NCBI RefSeq assembly: GCF_902459565.1
Contig: NZ_CABPSN010000008.1
Coordinates: forward strand, 181,535 to 245,534
Direction: 5' to 3'
Length of the DNA stretch: 64,000 nt
Origin: Pandoraea aquatica
Lineage (GTDB): Bacteria; Pseudomonadota; Gammaproteobacteria; Burkholderiales; Burkholderiaceae
Positions 10,203-20,906 of this stretch are shown here, one piece after another. Each line of letters begins with the position of its first letter. Within the stretch, counting starts at the first letter, position 1. Under the pieces are notes generated by a model that saw nothing but the letters and a program-made list of their open reading frames with translations, was not told the origin of the DNA and searched no databases. The position numbers and the translations under genes are program-made.

Positions 10203-11011
10203 TGCTCAAGACACGCGTCATTACCGCTGTCGTACTTCTCGCCATTCTTTTGCCCGTGATCTTCGTCGGTACGCCGGCGCAGTTCGCGTTGCTCGCGGCC
10301 GTGATCGTTGCGGCTGCCGGGTGGGAGTGGGGGCGGCTGGTCGGCTTGAACGGCACGGGCGCCGTCTTTTATGGTGCGCTGGCACTGCTGGGTGTCGGGT
10401 TGACCTGGGCGGGCGGCTGGACGTTGTCGTCGATCTGGCTCAAACCGGCCGCCATCTTCTGGATTCTCGCCGGACCCTACACCCTTGCACGTAAGCCCGC
10501 GACGCAAGGTGCGTGGCGCGGTCTGTTGCTGGTGGCCGGTCCGGTATTGCTCATTGCTGCCTGGCAGGCGCTTTGTCTCGCACGTGAGCGCGGCGTGGCG
10601 TTCCTCCTGTCGGTGCTCGTTATTGTCTGGCTTGCCGACACGGGGGCCTACTTTGCCGGGCGGGCTTTCGGCAAACGCAAGCTTGCGCCGTCCATCAGCC
10701 CCGGAAAGTCGTGGGAAGGTGCCATTGGCGGCTGGCTGCTGGTACTCGTGATTGCTGCGGCAGTGCTCGCCAGCGGATTGCAGGCACCGACCATCGTTTC
10801 TCATCTCGCCAGCACGTTGGGCCTCGCACTCGGCGCATTGGCGCTGACCGTGCTGGTGGCTTTCTCGGTTGTGGGCGATCTGTTCGAATCTCAACTCAAG
10901 CGGCAAGCCGGCGTGAAGGATTCCAGCGCGCTGCTGCCCGGTCATGGCGGCGTGCTCGATCGAATCGACGCGCTGCTCCCGGTGCTCCCGCTGGCTATGC
11001 TCTTCGTCTGA
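10202..11011 (+). CDS. cdsA: Phosphatidate cytidylyltransferase
   Basis: This inner-membrane enzyme makes CDP-diacylglycerol from phosphatidic acid and CTP, the branch point of phospholipid synthesis. The 269-residue protein is almost entirely hydrophobic, with several membrane segments. It ends with the CDP-diglyceride synthetase signature ([20 protein letters not shown]). Its ATG overlaps the uppS TGA, indicating translational coupling. Confidence 0.96.
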   Translation: MLKTRVITAVVLLAILLPVIFVGTPAQFALLAAVIVAAAGWEWGRLVGLNGTGAVFYGALALLGVGLTWAGGWTLSSIWLKPAAIFWILAGPYTLARKPATQGAWRGLLLVAGPVLLIAAWQALCLARERGVAFLLSVLVIVWLADTGAYFAGRAFGKRKLAPSISPGKSWEGAIGGWLLVLVIAAAVLASGLQAPTIVSHLASTLGLALGALALTVLVAFSVVGDLFESQLKRQAGVKDSSALLPGHGGVLDRIDALLPVLPLAMLFV

Positions 11012-11013
11012 TC

Positions 11014-12213
11014 ATGTCGCAACGTCTTTCCATTCTCGGCTCCACTGGCTCCATCGGCGTTAGCACGCTCGATGTCGTGGGGCGTCATCCGGATCGCTTC
11101 TCGGTCTACGCGCTGTCGGCGCACCGTAATCTCGATCGTCTTTTTGAGCAGTGCGTTGCCCATCGTCCGCAAGTGGCGGTCGTGGCCGATGCCGATGGCG
11201 CACGCACGCTGTCGGCACGTCTGGCCGAGGCGGGCCTGAAGATCGACGTGACATACGGTCCGCAAGCGCTCATCGAAATCGCCGAGGCTGGCGAGGTCAC
11301 GATGGTCGTGGCGGCCATCGTGGGTGCGGCCGGTCTGCAATCGACCCTTGCCGCAGCGCGCGCCGGTAAGCGCATTCTGCTCGCGAACAAAGAGTCGCTG
11401 GTGCTTTCCGGTGCGTTGTTCATGGCGACGGCCGAACGCGCGGGTGCCACGCTGCTGCCGCTCGATAGCGAACACAACGCCATTTTCCAGTGCTTGCCGC
11501 AAGTGGCTGGCGAGAGCCGTATTTCGACGCGTGGCGTCGAGAAGCTGGTGCTGACCGCTTCGGGCGGTCCTTTCCGCGAGCGCGAACTGGCGTCGCTCGA
11601 GAATGTGACGCCGGATGAGGCATGCGCGCATCCGAACTGGGTGATGGGGCGCAAGATCTCGGTGGATTCGGCGAGCATGATGAACAAGGGCCTTGAGGTC
11701 ATCGAGGCCCACTGGCTGTTCAATATGCCGCCGGAAAAGATCGAGGTGCTGATCCATCCGCAGAGCGTGATTCATTCGATGGTCACGTACACCGATGGCT
11801 CGACGCTGGCGCAACTCGGCAACCCCGATATGCGCACGCCGATTGCTCATGCGCTGGCGTTTCCCGACCGGGTGACGTCAGGCGTTGCCGGTCTGAATCT
11901 CGCGGACATTGGCAAGCTGACGTTCGAAGCGCCGGATCTGCGTCGTTTCCCCTGTCTGCGTCTGGCGTTCGATACGCTGCATCGCGGCGGCACAGCGGGT
12001 GCTTTGCTCAATGCATCTAACGAAGTGGCCGTGGCGGCGTTCCTTGAAGGACGCATCCGTTTCACCGCGATTGCCCAGGTGGTCGAGCGCGTGCTCGACA
12101 CGGTCGCAGTGGGTGAGGCCACCTCGCTCGAGGTCGTGCTTGACGCCGATCGTCGTGCCCGCGAACTGGCGACGGAGATCGTTGCCGGTTTGCCTGCACC
12201 AGCGCGTTCCTGA
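11014..12213 (+). CDS. dxr: 1-deoxy-D-xylulose 5-phosphate reductoisomerase
   Basis: This NADPH-dependent enzyme commits DXP to the MEP pathway for isoprenoids. The 399-residue protein has the nucleotide-binding GSTGSIG at residues 9-15, [12 protein letters not shown], the substrate and metal site [13 protein letters not shown] and [11 protein letters not shown]. It starts three bases after the cdsA stop. Placement beside uppS links isoprenoid precursor supply with its major consumer. Confidence 0.97.
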   Translation: MSQRLSILGSTGSIGVSTLDVVGRHPDRFSVYALSAHRNLDRLFEQCVAHRPQVAVVADADGARTLSARLAEAGLKIDVTYGPQALIEIAEAGEVTMVVAAIVGAAGLQSTLAAARAGKRILLANKESLVLSGALFMATAERAGATLLPLDSEHNAIFQCLPQVAGESRISTRGVEKLVLTASGGPFRERELASLENVTPDEACAHPNWVMGRKISVDSASMMNKGLEVIEAHWLFNMPPEKIEVLIHPQSVIHSMVTYTDGSTLAQLGNPDMRTPIAHALAFPDRVTSGVAGLNLADIGKLTFEAPDLRRFPCLRLAFDTLHRGGTAGALLNASNEVAVAAFLEGRIRFTAIAQVVERVLDTVAVGEATSLEVVLDADRRARELATEIVAGLPAPARS

Positions 12214-12255
12214 CGCCGCTGCCCATGTCGTAATTTCCCCGGGGCTCGTTCGCTC

Positions 12256-13647
12256 ATGAATCTGCTGACCACGTTGCTAGCGTTCGCCTTCGCCATTGGT
12301 GTTCTGGTGGTGTTCCATGAGTTGGGCCACTACACGGTCGCAAAGCTTTGCGGCGTGAAGGTTCTGCGATTCTCCGTGGGCTTCGGGACGCCGCTCCTCA
12401 AGTGGACGATGGGGCGGGACCGGACCGAATGGACGGTCTGCGCACTGCCGCTCGGCGGTTACGTCCGCATGCTCGACGAGCGCGACGAAACGCAGATCGT
12501 GGCACCCGAAGACCGGGCGCGCGCGTTCAATCAAAAGTCCGTCTACAAGCGCTTCGCTATCGTGGCGGCCGGTCCGGTCGCCAACTTCCTCCTTGCCATT
12601 GCCCTTTATGCGAGCCTGAATCTGGCTGGTGTGACGGAGCCTGTTGCGCGCATCGCGCCGCCGGCGGCTGGCACGCTCGCGGCCCGTGCAGGGTTGGCGG
12701 GTGGCGAACTGATCACCGGGGTGCGCGAAAACGGCAGAAATCCCGATGAGGCGGTCGGGGAGGAAGTGGCCGTGCGTTCCTGGGAAGATCTTCGTTGGCG
12801 TCTTGTCGACCCGATGATCGAAGGGCAGCGTGTGACGCTAGTGGCGCGCACGCGCGATGGCCGTGCGGAATACACGCTAGACGCGGCCGGGCAGCATTTC
12901 GATGCGGACGGCGAGCAGGACTTCATGCAGCGTCTGGGCCTGGTGCCCTCGGCGCGCGTCAAGGTGGGGCAGATCATCGCGGGCGGTGCTGCGGGACTCG
13001 CCGGGTTGCGTGTGGGCGACGAGATTACGGCGGTGGATGGCACGCCCGTGACCTCGGCCAAGGCGCTCGTGGACGCCGTTCGCGCCCACCCTGGCAAGCC
13101 GATGACCCTGACGGTGCGTCGGGACGGCAGTCCTCGAAACGTCACGCTGACGCCTAATGTAGAAGTCGATTCGGCAACGGCGGGTGGCGAGCGCGTGGGC
13201 AAGATCGGTGCGGCGCTGGCCAGCCAGGTCGATTCGGTGACAGTCCGCTATGGACTGTTCGAGGCGATCGGCCGTGGGGCGCAGCGCACGTGGGACGTGA
13301 CGGCGTTCAGCGTGCGCATGTTTGGGAAGATGATCACTGGGCAGGCATCGCTCAAGAATCTGAGCGGTCCGGTGACGATTGCGGATTACGCGGGGCGTTC
13401 GGCTCGGCTCGGTCTGGATTATTTCATCGCCTTTCTGGCGCTTGTCAGCATTAGCCTCGGCGTATTGAATCTATTGCCGATTCCGGTTTTGGACGGTGGC
13501 TATCTGTTATATTATGCGGTCGAAGCGATTACCGGTCGGGCAGTTTCCGAACGGTGGCAGGGCGCGCTGCAACGAGTGGGCATCGTTTGCATCCTTGCGC
13601 TCTCTGCCGTAGCACTTTTCAACGACCTGTCGAAGTTGTTGCACTAG
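12256..13647 (+). CDS. rseP: Site-2 intramembrane zinc metalloprotease RseP
   Basis: RseP carries out the second cleavage of the anti-sigma factor RseA in the envelope stress response and removes signal-peptide remnants. The zinc motif HELGH is at residues 21-25 in the first membrane segment. The second metal motif (NLLPIPVLDGG) is near the C-terminus. PDZ domains lie between them, one with GLAGLRVGDEITAVDGTPV. The 463 residues match the family. It sits directly upstream of bamA, a conserved arrangement. Confidence 0.96.
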   Translation: MNLLTTLLAFAFAIGVLVVFHELGHYTVAKLCGVKVLRFSVGFGTPLLKWTMGRDRTEWTVCALPLGGYVRMLDERDETQIVAPEDRARAFNQKSVYKRFAIVAAGPVANFLLAIALYASLNLAGVTEPVARIAPPAAGTLAARAGLAGGELITGVRENGRNPDEAVGEEVAVRSWEDLRWRLVDPMIEGQRVTLVARTRDGRAEYTLDAAGQHFDADGEQDFMQRLGLVPSARVKVGQIIAGGAAGLAGLRVGDEITAVDGTPVTSAKALVDAVRAHPGKPMTLTVRRDGSPRNVTLTPNVEVDSATAGGERVGKIGAALASQVDSVTVRYGLFEAIGRGAQRTWDVTAFSVRMFGKMITGQASLKNLSGPVTIADYAGRSARLGLDYFIAFLALVSISLGVLNLLPIPVLDGGYLLYYAVEAITGRAVSERWQGALQRVGIVCILALSAVALFNDLSKLLH

Positions 13648-13659
13648 GACAGCGTCACG

Positions 13660-13692
13660 TGCCTGCCGGTCGCAGGCAAATCCGAGTTTTTT
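13660..13692 (+). terminator. Imperfect attenuator-like hairpin before bamA
   Basis: TGCCTGC at 13660-13666 pairs with GCAGGCA at 13672-13678 over a five-base loop. A run of six T residues (13687-13692) follows after an eight-base gap. The gap makes efficient termination doubtful. Confidence 0.3.
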
Positions 13693-13721
13693 ACGATTCA
13701 ATTGTTTCTTGGGGAAGCAAG

Positions 13722-16025
13722 TTGTCGAATAAATACCACCTTGTTCCGAAGACCCTGGTGATTGCGGTTCTGGCGGCACACAGTTTCCTGGCACGGGCCG
13801 TCGAGCCGTTTGTGGTCAAGGATATCCGAGTGGAGGGCTTGCAGCGTATTGAACCCGGTACCGTTTTCTCGTACCTGCCGGTCAAACCCGGTGACAAGTT
13901 CAACGATGATAAGGGCACCGAAGCAATTCGTGCCCTTTATGCCACGGGCCTGTTCTCGGACGTGAGCGTTGAAGCGCAGGGCAGCGTGCTGGTGGTGCAC
14001 GTCAACGAGCGTCCCGCAATTGCTTCCATCGACTTCCTCGGCATCAAGGAATTCGACAAAGACGGTCTGAAGAAGGCACTGCGCTCGGTCGGCCTGACCG
14101 AAGGTCGCACCTTCGACCGCAACCTGCTCGACAAGTCCGAGCAAGAACTTAAGCGTCAATACCTTACGCGCGGTTACTACGCTGCCGAGGTCAAGACGAC
14201 GATCACGCCGCTCGAGCGCAATCGCGTGGGCATCCAGTTCGCCGTGACTGAAGGCCCCAAGGCGACCATTCAGCAGATCAACTTCGTGGGCAACAAGGCC
14301 TTCTCGTCGTCGGACCTGACGGCCGAGATGGAACTGGGCACGCCGAACTGGTTGTCGTGGTATTCGAAGAACGACCTGTACTCGAAGGACAAGCTCACGG
14401 GCGATCTGGAAAAGCTGCGTTCGTTCTATCTGAACCGCGGTTATCTGGAATTCAACATCGACTCCACCGACGTCTCGATCACGCCGGACAAGGACGAGAT
14501 GTTCCTTACGATCAACATCCACGAAGGCGAGCCGTACAAGGTGTCGGACGTCAAGCTGACGGGCGAAATGCTCGGCAAGCAGGACGACATCCAGAAGCTC
14601 GTGCAACTCAAGGCCGGCGACACCTTCTCGGCAGCCAAGCTTCAGGCGAGCACGAAGGCGATCTCCGATCTGTTGGGTAACTACGGATTCGCGTTTGCGA
14701 ACGTGAACGCCCAGCCGAACATCGACCGCAGCAACCACACCGTTGCGCTCAATCTGACGATCGATCCGGGCCGTCGTGTGTACGTGCGCAAGATCAACAT
14801 CGTGGGCAACTCGCGTACGCGTGACGAAGTGATTCGCCGCGAACTGCGTCAGCTCGAAAGCTCGTGGTACGACGCCGACCGCCTGAAGCTGTCGCAAGAC
14901 CGTATCAACCGTCTGGGCTACTTCACGGATGTGAACGTGACGACCGAGCCGGTGGCCGGTTCGAACGATCAGGTCGACCTTCAGGTGAAGGTGGAAGAAA
15001 AGCCGACCGGTACGATCAACGTCGGTGCCGGTTTCTCCTCGACCGACAAGGTGGTGTTGCAGGCCGGTATCAGCCAGGACAACGTGTTCGGCTCGGGCAC
15101 GTCGCTGTCCGTGAACGTGAATACCGGTAAGACGTACCGTACGTTGGCCGTGACGCAAGTCGACCCGTACTTCACGGTGGACGGTGTGAGCCGTATTACC
15201 GACATCTACTACCGTACGTATCAGCCGCTGCTGCTGACGAGCGATTCGGATTTCCGTATCAATACGCTCGGCGGCAACCTGAAGTTCGGCGTGCCGTTCT
15301 CGGAAGTCGACACGGTCTTCTTCGGTCTGGGCTTCGAACAAACGCGTCTGCACCTGACGAGCGACGGCACGACGCCGCAACGCTACATCGACTACGCAAA
15401 CCAGTTCGGTTACGTCAGCAACAACTATCCGCTGACGGTGGGCTGGTCGCGCGACTCGCGTGACAGCGCGCTGATCCCGAACCGCGGTCACTACCAACAG
15501 GCCAACATCGAAATCGGCACGCCGATCGGAACGACCAAGTACTTCCGTGCGTATTACCAGCACCAGTACTACTACCCGGTGAGCCGCGGCTTCACGCTGG
15601 CGCTGAATGGTGAAGTCGGCTACGGCCACGGTATGGGCGGTCAGCCGTTCCCGATTTTCAAGAACTACTTCGCGGGTGGTATCGGTTCGGTGCGTGGTTA
15701 TGAGCCGAGCTCGCTGGGTCCGAAGGACACCAACGGCGAACCGCTGGGGGGGGCATCGAAGCTGATCGGTAACGTCGAACTGACGTTCCCGCTGCCGGGC
15801 ACGGGTTACGATCGTACGCTGCGTATCTTTACGTTCTTCGACGGCGGTAACGTGTTCGATAACGGCCAGGCGATTACCTTCAATAACCTGCGCTATTCTT
15901 ACGGTTTCGGTCTGTCGTGGATTTCGCCGATTGGCCCGCTCAAGCTCTCGATGGGCTTCCCGCTCGTCAAGAAGACGGGCGACCAGTATCAGAAATTCCA
16001 GTTCCAGGTCGGTACGTCGTTCTAA
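13722..16025 (+). CDS. bamA: Outer membrane protein assembly factor BamA
   Basis: BamA is the essential beta-barrel insertase of the outer membrane. From a TTG start at 13722 (behind GGGGAAGC) the protein has 767 residues. A signal peptide (ending near FLARA) is followed by five POTRA domains, the first starting FVVKDIRVEGLQRI, and a C-terminal Omp85 barrel with FAGGIGSVRGYEPSSLGP. It ends in Phe. The TTG is chosen because an in-frame ATG at 13554 lies inside rseP and would destroy the signal peptide. Skp and the lipid A genes follow. Confidence 0.96.
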   Translation: MSNKYHLVPKTLVIAVLAAHSFLARAVEPFVVKDIRVEGLQRIEPGTVFSYLPVKPGDKFNDDKGTEAIRALYATGLFSDVSVEAQGSVLVVHVNERPAIASIDFLGIKEFDKDGLKKALRSVGLTEGRTFDRNLLDKSEQELKRQYLTRGYYAAEVKTTITPLERNRVGIQFAVTEGPKATIQQINFVGNKAFSSSDLTAEMELGTPNWLSWYSKNDLYSKDKLTGDLEKLRSFYLNRGYLEFNIDSTDVSITPDKDEMFLTINIHEGEPYKVSDVKLTGEMLGKQDDIQKLVQLKAGDTFSAAKLQASTKAISDLLGNYGFAFANVNAQPNIDRSNHTVALNLTIDPGRRVYVRKINIVGNSRTRDEVIRRELRQLESSWYDADRLKLSQDRINRLGYFTDVNVTTEPVAGSNDQVDLQVKVEEKPTGTINVGAGFSSTDKVVLQAGISQDNVFGSGTSLSVNVNTGKTYRTLAVTQVDPYFTVDGVSRITDIYYRTYQPLLLTSDSDFRINTLGGNLKFGVPFSEVDTVFFGLGFEQTRLHLTSDGTTPQRYIDYANQFGYVSNNYPLTVGWSRDSRDSALIPNRGHYQQANIEIGTPIGTTKYFRAYYQHQYYYPVSRGFTLALNGEVGYGHGMGGQPFPIFKNYFAGGIGSVRGYEPSSLGPKDTNGEPLGGASKLIGNVELTFPLPGTGYDRTLRIFTFFDGGNVFDNGQAITFNNLRYSYGFGLSWISPIGPLKLSMGFPLVKKTGDQYQKFQFQVGTSF

Positions 16026-16077
16026 CGACGGCAGATCGACCGGTTCCGAACGTTTCATCGTTGTAAGGGGTAATACA

Positions 16078-16614
16078 TTGAACGGTATCCGTAAGCATTG
16101 CCTTCGCGGCGTCGCCGCGGCGTTGCTGGCCGGTGCGGCCTTTGCCGCCACGGCCCAGGATGCGCGCATCGCCGCTGTGAATTCGGATCGCATTTTGCGC
16201 GATTCCACGCCGGCCAAGGCCGCACAAGCCAAACTTGAAGCCGAGTTCTCCACGCGAGACAAGGCGCTGCAAGACATGGCCCAACGTCTCAAGGCGATGT
16301 CGGACAAGCTCGACAAGGACAATCCGACGTTGAGCGACGCCGAGCGCGCCAAGCGTCAGCGTGATCTGGCTGCTGCCGACACCGAATTTCAGCGCAAGCA
16401 GCGCGAGTTCCGTGAAGACCTGAACCAGCGTCGTAACGAAGAGCTTGCGGCCGTGCTCGATCGCGCGAACCGTGTGATCAAGCAGATTGCCGAAACGGAC
16501 AAGTACGATCTGATCGTGCAGGAAGCGGTCTACGTCAGCCCGCGTATCGACATTACGGACAAGGTGCTCAAGACGCTGAACGCAAGTTCGGGTGGCGGCA
16601 CCAGCGGCAAGTGA
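16078..16614 (+). CDS. skp: Periplasmic outer-membrane-protein chaperone Skp (OmpH family)
   Basis: The product delivers unfolded outer-membrane proteins to BamA. The 178-residue protein begins at TTG 16078, preceded by AAGGGG. It has a signal peptide ([21 protein letters not shown]) followed by a short beta segment ([20 protein letters not shown]) and a long charged coiled coil, as expected for the tentacle-like Skp trimer. It ends with the family beta strand [22 protein letters not shown]. The next gene, lpxD, begins about 14 bases after its stop. Confidence 0.93.
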   Translation: MNGIRKHCLRGVAAALLAGAAFAATAQDARIAAVNSDRILRDSTPAKAAQAKLEAEFSTRDKALQDMAQRLKAMSDKLDKDNPTLSDAERAKRQRDLAAADTEFQRKQREFREDLNQRRNEELAAVLDRANRVIKQIAETDKYDLIVQEAVYVSPRIDITDKVLKTLNASSGGGTSGK

Positions 16615-16628
16615 CGGGCGGGCATTCC

Positions 16629-17717
16629 ATGTCGGGATCGTCGTCCACACCCTCCATGCCATCCGTTTCGCTAGCCCAGTTGGTCGCGCGCTTTGGCGGC
16701 GACCTGGTGGGTGATGGCAACGTTGCCGTCGAAGGCCTGGCACCGCTCGATCGCGCGGGTGCAAAGCAACTGGCCTTCCTGTCCAATCCGCTTTATCTCG
16801 CAGAAGTGCCCAATTCGGGCGCGGCTGCCGTCATTCTCTCCAAAGCCGACTTCGACAAGCTGCCTTCGCATGAAGGTCGTGCGTGGATCGTCGCGCCGAA
16901 TCCGTACGCGTACTTCGCCCGTGTGGCGCAGATGTTCGCTAACGCGGCGACACCGGTGCCGCCTGCTGGCGTCCATCCGAGTGCCGTCGTCGATGCGTCT
17001 GCCGTCGTGCCGGCCTCGTGTGTGATCGGACCGAACGTCGTGATTGAAGCGGGTGTGCGTCTGGGCGAGCGTGTCCGTCTGATGGCGAACGTGTTCGTTG
17101 GCCGGGGCACGACGCTGGGTGACGATGTGCTCGTCTATCCGAATGCCACGCTGTATCACACGAGTGTGATTGGCGCGCGTTGCGTGATTCACGCAGGCAC
17201 TGTGATCGGTTCGGACGGTTTTGGTTTTGCCCCCGATTTCTCCGCGACGGGCGGTGAGTGGGTGAAGATTCCGCAGGTGGGGCGTGCGGTGATCGAAGAC
17301 GACGTCGAGATCGGCGCGTCCACGACCATCGACCGCGGCGCCATGGCGGATACCGTCATCGAGCGCGGCTGCAAGATCGACAATCAGGTGCAGATCGCGC
17401 ACAACGTGCGTGTCGGTGCCTTTACGGTGATTGCGGCTTGCACCGGTATTGCCGGTAGCAGCACGATCGGAAAATTCTGCATGCTGGGCGGTAACGTCGG
17501 TATTGCCGGCCATGTGACGCTTGGCGACAAGGTCATCGTGACGGCAAAGTCGGGGGTGTCGAAATCGATTCCCGGGCCGGGCACTTACACCAGCGCATTT
17601 CCGGCGATCCCGAACGCCGAATGGAATAAAAACGCGGCGATCATGCGCAATCTGGACAAGATGCGCGACCGCGTGCGTCAACTTGAAGCGAAGGTCAAGG
17701 ACCTGCAAGACAAATGA
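16629..17717 (+). CDS. lpxD: UDP-3-O-(3-hydroxyacyl)glucosamine N-acyltransferase
   Basis: This is the third enzyme of lipid A synthesis, transferring a second hydroxyacyl chain from acyl-ACP. It has an N-terminal uridine-binding domain, then many hexapeptide repeats of the left-handed beta-helix (about residues 105-310), then a C-terminal helix ending in KVKDLQDK. The start at ATG 16629 gives 362 residues. A GTG at 16611 overlapping the skp stop is a possible alternative. Its TGA overlaps the fabZ start. Confidence 0.96.
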   Translation: MSGSSSTPSMPSVSLAQLVARFGGDLVGDGNVAVEGLAPLDRAGAKQLAFLSNPLYLAEVPNSGAAAVILSKADFDKLPSHEGRAWIVAPNPYAYFARVAQMFANAATPVPPAGVHPSAVVDASAVVPASCVIGPNVVIEAGVRLGERVRLMANVFVGRGTTLGDDVLVYPNATLYHTSVIGARCVIHAGTVIGSDGFGFAPDFSATGGEWVKIPQVGRAVIEDDVEIGASTTIDRGAMADTVIERGCKIDNQVQIAHNVRVGAFTVIAACTGIAGSSTIGKFCMLGGNVGIAGHVTLGDKVIVTAKSGVSKSIPGPGTYTSAFPAIPNAEWNKNAAIMRNLDKMRDRVRQLEAKVKDLQDK

Positions 17718-18172
17718 GCGAGACCACTATTACTATCGACATCCACAAGATCATGAAGCTGCTGCCGCATCGGTATCCGATGCTGATGGTGGATCGCGTG
17801 ATCGGACTGGAGCCGCACAAGAACATCAAGGTCATCAAGAACGTCACGATCAATGAGCCGTACTTCACCGGCCATTACCCGCAGCGTCCGGTGATGCCGG
17901 GTGTGCTGATCGTTGAAGCGTTGGCGCAGGCCGCAGCGTTGCTCACCTTCTCGGAAGAGGCGGTGCACGACGAAAACACGCTCTACTATTTCGTGGGTAT
18001 CGAGAACGTACGCTTCAAGCGTCCGGTCGAACCGGGTGATCAGCTCATTCTCTCGGTCGACTTCATTAGCCACAAGCGCGGCTTTTATAAGTTCAAGGGT
18101 GAGGCAACGGTGGACGGCAAGCTGGCTGCCGAAGCCGAGTTCATGTGCATGGTCAAGAAGAACGGCGAATAA
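17714..18172 (+). CDS. fabZ: 3-hydroxyacyl-[acyl-carrier-protein] dehydratase FabZ
   Basis: The enzyme dehydrates 3-hydroxyacyl-ACP in fatty-acid elongation and thus competes with LpxA and LpxD for the same substrates. The 152 residues adopt the hotdog fold, with catalytic His54 (FTGHYP) and Glu68 ([11 protein letters not shown]) at the positions known in E. coli FabZ. It is embedded between lpxD and lpxA, overlapping lpxD by four bases. Confidence 0.97.
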   Translation: MSETTITIDIHKIMKLLPHRYPMLMVDRVIGLEPHKNIKVIKNVTINEPYFTGHYPQRPVMPGVLIVEALAQAAALLTFSEEAVHDENTLYYFVGIENVRFKRPVEPGDQLILSVDFISHKRGFYKFKGEATVDGKLAAEAEFMCMVKKNGE

Positions 18173-18189
18173 CCGGAACTGAGACGCTC

Positions 18190-18981
18190 ATGACGAACAT
18201 TCATTCCACTGCCGTCGTCGATCCGAAGGCGCAACTGGCGGCCGACGTCGTTGTCGGTCCGTACGCGATTGTCGGTCCGAACGTGACGATCGGTGCCGGG
18301 ACGCAGATTCTTTCGCATACGGTAGTCGACGGCCATACGACGCTGGGCGAGGGCAACAAGATTGGCCCGTTCGCGTCGGTGGGTGGCAGTCCGCAGGATA
18401 TGAAGTACGCGGGCGAGCCGACCAAGCTGGTCATCGGCGACCGCAACACGATTCGCGAATTCACGACGATCCACACGGGCACGGTGCAGGACGGTGGCCT
18501 GACGAGTGTCGGCAACGACAACTGGATCATGGCTTACGTGCACATCGCGCACGATTGTCACGTCGCGAATCACACGGTGTTCTCGAGCAACGCGCAACTG
18601 GCCGGTCACGTTCATGTCGACGACTGGGCCATCATCGGTGGCATGACCGGTGTGCACCAGTTCGTGCGTATCGGTGCTCACGCGATGGTGGGTGGTGCGT
18701 CGGTGTTGGTGCAGGACGTGCCGTCGTTCGTGATTGCTTCGGGTGATCGCGCGGTACCGTACGGCATCAACGTCGAAGGGTTGCGTCGTCGCGGTTTTTC
18801 CGCCGATGCGATCACGGCGCTGCGTCACGCGTACAAGCTGCTCTACAAGAGCGGGTTGACGCTGGACGAGGCCAAGGTGCAGATCGAGGCCTTCGGCAAT
18901 GCCGGTGCGCCGGACGTCTTCGAGGCAGTGCGCGCACTGCTCGATTTCCTCAACGCAAGCACGCGCGGTATCGTGCGCTGA
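18190..18981 (+). CDS. lpxA: UDP-N-acetylglucosamine O-acyltransferase
   Basis: First enzyme of lipid A synthesis, adding a 3-hydroxyacyl chain to UDP-GlcNAc. The 263-residue protein is a left-handed beta-helix of hexapeptide repeats with the catalytic region [15 protein letters not shown] and the characteristic [15 protein letters not shown] loop. A helical C-terminus follows. The ATG at 18190 matches the family N-terminus ([12 protein letters not shown]); an upstream in-frame ATG at 18145 lies inside fabZ. Confidence 0.97.
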   Translation: MTNIHSTAVVDPKAQLAADVVVGPYAIVGPNVTIGAGTQILSHTVVDGHTTLGEGNKIGPFASVGGSPQDMKYAGEPTKLVIGDRNTIREFTTIHTGTVQDGGLTSVGNDNWIMAYVHIAHDCHVANHTVFSSNAQLAGHVHVDDWAIIGGMTGVHQFVRIGAHAMVGGASVLVQDVPSFVIASGDRAVPYGINVEGLRRRGFSADAITALRHAYKLLYKSGLTLDEAKVQIEAFGNAGAPDVFEAVRALLDFLNASTRGIVR

Positions 18982-18984
18982 CCT

Positions 18985-20160
18985 ATGTCGCCGACCCTTC
19001 CCGGCGCCGGCCAGCGAACCCTGGCGATGGTGGCCGGGGAGCTGTCAGGCGATCTCATTGCCGGCAACGTCCTTGCCGGTCTCAAGCAGAGTCTTCCGGC
19101 CGACATCGCCTACGCGGGTGTCGGTGGTCCGCATATGGCGGAAGAGGGCTTCGACGCCTATTGGCCGATCGACAAGCTCTCCGTCATGGGCTACGTCGAA
19201 GTCATCAAGCATCTGCGCGAAATCCTCTCGATTCGAAAGCAACTGCGCGAGCGCTGGTTGGCGGAAAAGCCGGTCGCGTTCGTGGGTTTCGATGCGCCGG
19301 ACTTCAACTTCGATCTCGAAATCAAGCTGCGTGAAGCGGGTATTCCGACGATTCACTTCGTGAGTCCGTCGATCTGGGCGTGGCGCGGCGGACGCATCAA
19401 AAAGATCAAGCGTGCCGTCGATCACATGCTTTGCCTGTTCCCGTTCGAGCCAGAGATCTATCACCGCGCCGGAATCGACGCCACGTTCGTCGGTCATCCG
19501 ATGGCGGACAAAATTCCGATGATGCCCGACGTGGCAGGGGCGCGCGCCACATTGGGGCTTCAGGGTGACGCACCCGTCGTGGCAATTCTGCCGGGCAGCC
19601 GTACGTCGGAGGTCCAACGTCTGACGCCCGTGTTTTTTGCGGCGATGCGCTTGTTGGCCAAGCGCAATCCGTCGATTCGATTCGTCCTGCCGGCCGCAAC
19701 GCCCCGCTTGCGCGCACTGATGCAGCCGATTTTCGACGCCCATAGCGACCTCAACCTGACGGTGATCGACGGACGTGCGCCGCTGGCATTGGAAGCCGCA
19801 GACAGCGTGCTTCTTGCAAGCGGGACAGCAACGCTGGAAGCTGCGCTGTACAAAAAACCGATGGTGATCTCGTACAAGGTGCCCTGGTTGACGGCGCAGA
19901 TCATGAAGCGTCAGGGCTATTTGCCTTACGTCGGTTTGCCGAACATTCTGTGTGGCGAGTTCGTCGTGCCGGAGCTGTTGCAGCATTTCGCCACGCCCGA
20001 AGCGCTGGCCGATGCCGTCTGGCAGCAATTGACCGATCCGGCGTTGCGCGCTTCGCTGCAAGCGCGTTTCACGAAGATTCACGAGGAATTGCGTCAGAAC
20101 ACGGCTGCTCGTTCGGCGGAGGTCATCGAGCGTGTACTACGCGAAAAGGGGCGGCTATGA
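18985..20160 (+). CDS. lpxB: Lipid-A-disaccharide synthase
   Basis: The enzyme condenses UDP-2,3-diacylglucosamine with lipid X to the tetraacyl disaccharide at the inner face of the membrane. The 391 residues form a GT19 glycosyltransferase: start motif [16 protein letters not shown], then [28 protein letters not shown] and [13 protein letters not shown]. It begins three bases after lpxA and overlaps the rnhB start (ATGA). Confidence 0.97.
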   Translation: MSPTLPGAGQRTLAMVAGELSGDLIAGNVLAGLKQSLPADIAYAGVGGPHMAEEGFDAYWPIDKLSVMGYVEVIKHLREILSIRKQLRERWLAEKPVAFVGFDAPDFNFDLEIKLREAGIPTIHFVSPSIWAWRGGRIKKIKRAVDHMLCLFPFEPEIYHRAGIDATFVGHPMADKIPMMPDVAGARATLGLQGDAPVVAILPGSRTSEVQRLTPVFFAAMRLLAKRNPSIRFVLPAATPRLRALMQPIFDAHSDLNLTVIDGRAPLALEAADSVLLASGTATLEAALYKKPMVISYKVPWLTAQIMKRQGYLPYVGLPNILCGEFVVPELLQHFATPEALADAVWQQLTDPALRASLQARFTKIHEELRQNTAARSAEVIERVLREKGRL

Positions 20161-20906
20161 CGGACGATGTGAAGGTGCGTCGGACGACGCGCAAAACTGC
20201 CGATAGCGATGGTGCTGCGCCGCTCGCTGCTAAGCCTCGAACACGCGCGATGAAGGCTGCGCCTCCGCAGATGGCGTTCGATCTGTTTTCGGATGTCGCG
20301 GCCGATCTGACTTGTGGTGTGGACGAAGTCGGTCGCGGACCGCTGGCTGGTCCAGTCGTGACGGCGGCGGTGATTCTCGACCCGTCGCGCCCCATCAAAG
20401 GGCTGGCCGATTCGAAGAAGCTCACGGCACTTCGTCGCGAGGCGCTTTACGAGGAAATCGTCGAGCGCTCGCTGGCATTTTGCATCGCCGAGGCGAGCGT
20501 GGCGGAGATCGATTCCCTGAATATCCTGCATGCGACGATGCTCGCCATGCAGCGCGCGGTGAACGGACTTTCGCGTGTGCCGGCACTGGCGCTTATCGAT
20601 GGCAATCGTTGCCCCGTGTTGCCGATGCATGCCGAAGCCGTGATCAAGGGGGACGACAAGGTACCCGCGATTTCGGCGGCGTCGATTCTGGCGAAAGTCA
20701 CGCGCGACCGTCAGTTGACAGCGCTTCACGAAGAGTTTCCGCAGTACGGTTTCGACGAGCATGTCGGATACGGTACGCCCAAGCACCTCGAAGCGCTGCG
20801 CGCGCATGGACCGAGTCCGCATCATCGCCAGTCGTTTGCGCCTGTGCGCGAAGCCTTTGAAATTTTCGGCACGTTGACGGTGTCACGCGTGGTCCGTACC
20901 TCATGA
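20157..20906 (+). CDS. rnhB: Ribonuclease HII
   Basis: The enzyme cleaves RNA in RNA-DNA hybrids and single ribonucleotides in DNA. The catalytic core starts with [15 protein letters not shown] (first catalytic Asp) and contains the [11 protein letters not shown] segment and later Asp residues. About 55 residues of low-complexity basic sequence precede the core. The ATG at 20157 overlaps the lpxB stop; the longer in-frame start at 19950 lies within lpxB. The neighbour lpxB-rnhB is conserved in proteobacteria. Confidence 0.95.
   Translation: MTDDVKVRRTTRKTADSDGAAPLAAKPRTRAMKAAPPQMAFDLFSDVAADLTCGVDEVGRGPLAGPVVTAAVILDPSRPIKGLADSKKLTALRREALYEEIVERSLAFCIAEASVAEIDSLNILHATMLAMQRAVNGLSRVPALALIDGNRCPVLPMHAEAVIKGDDKVPAISAASILAKVTRDRQLTALHEEFPQYGFDEHVGYGTPKHLEALRAHGPSPHHRQSFAPVREAFEIFGTLTVSRVVRTS

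Noticed and set aside
13698..16352. An 884-residue open frame opposite bamA
   Set aside because: Same antisense artefact of high-GC coding DNA, with no recognisable motif.
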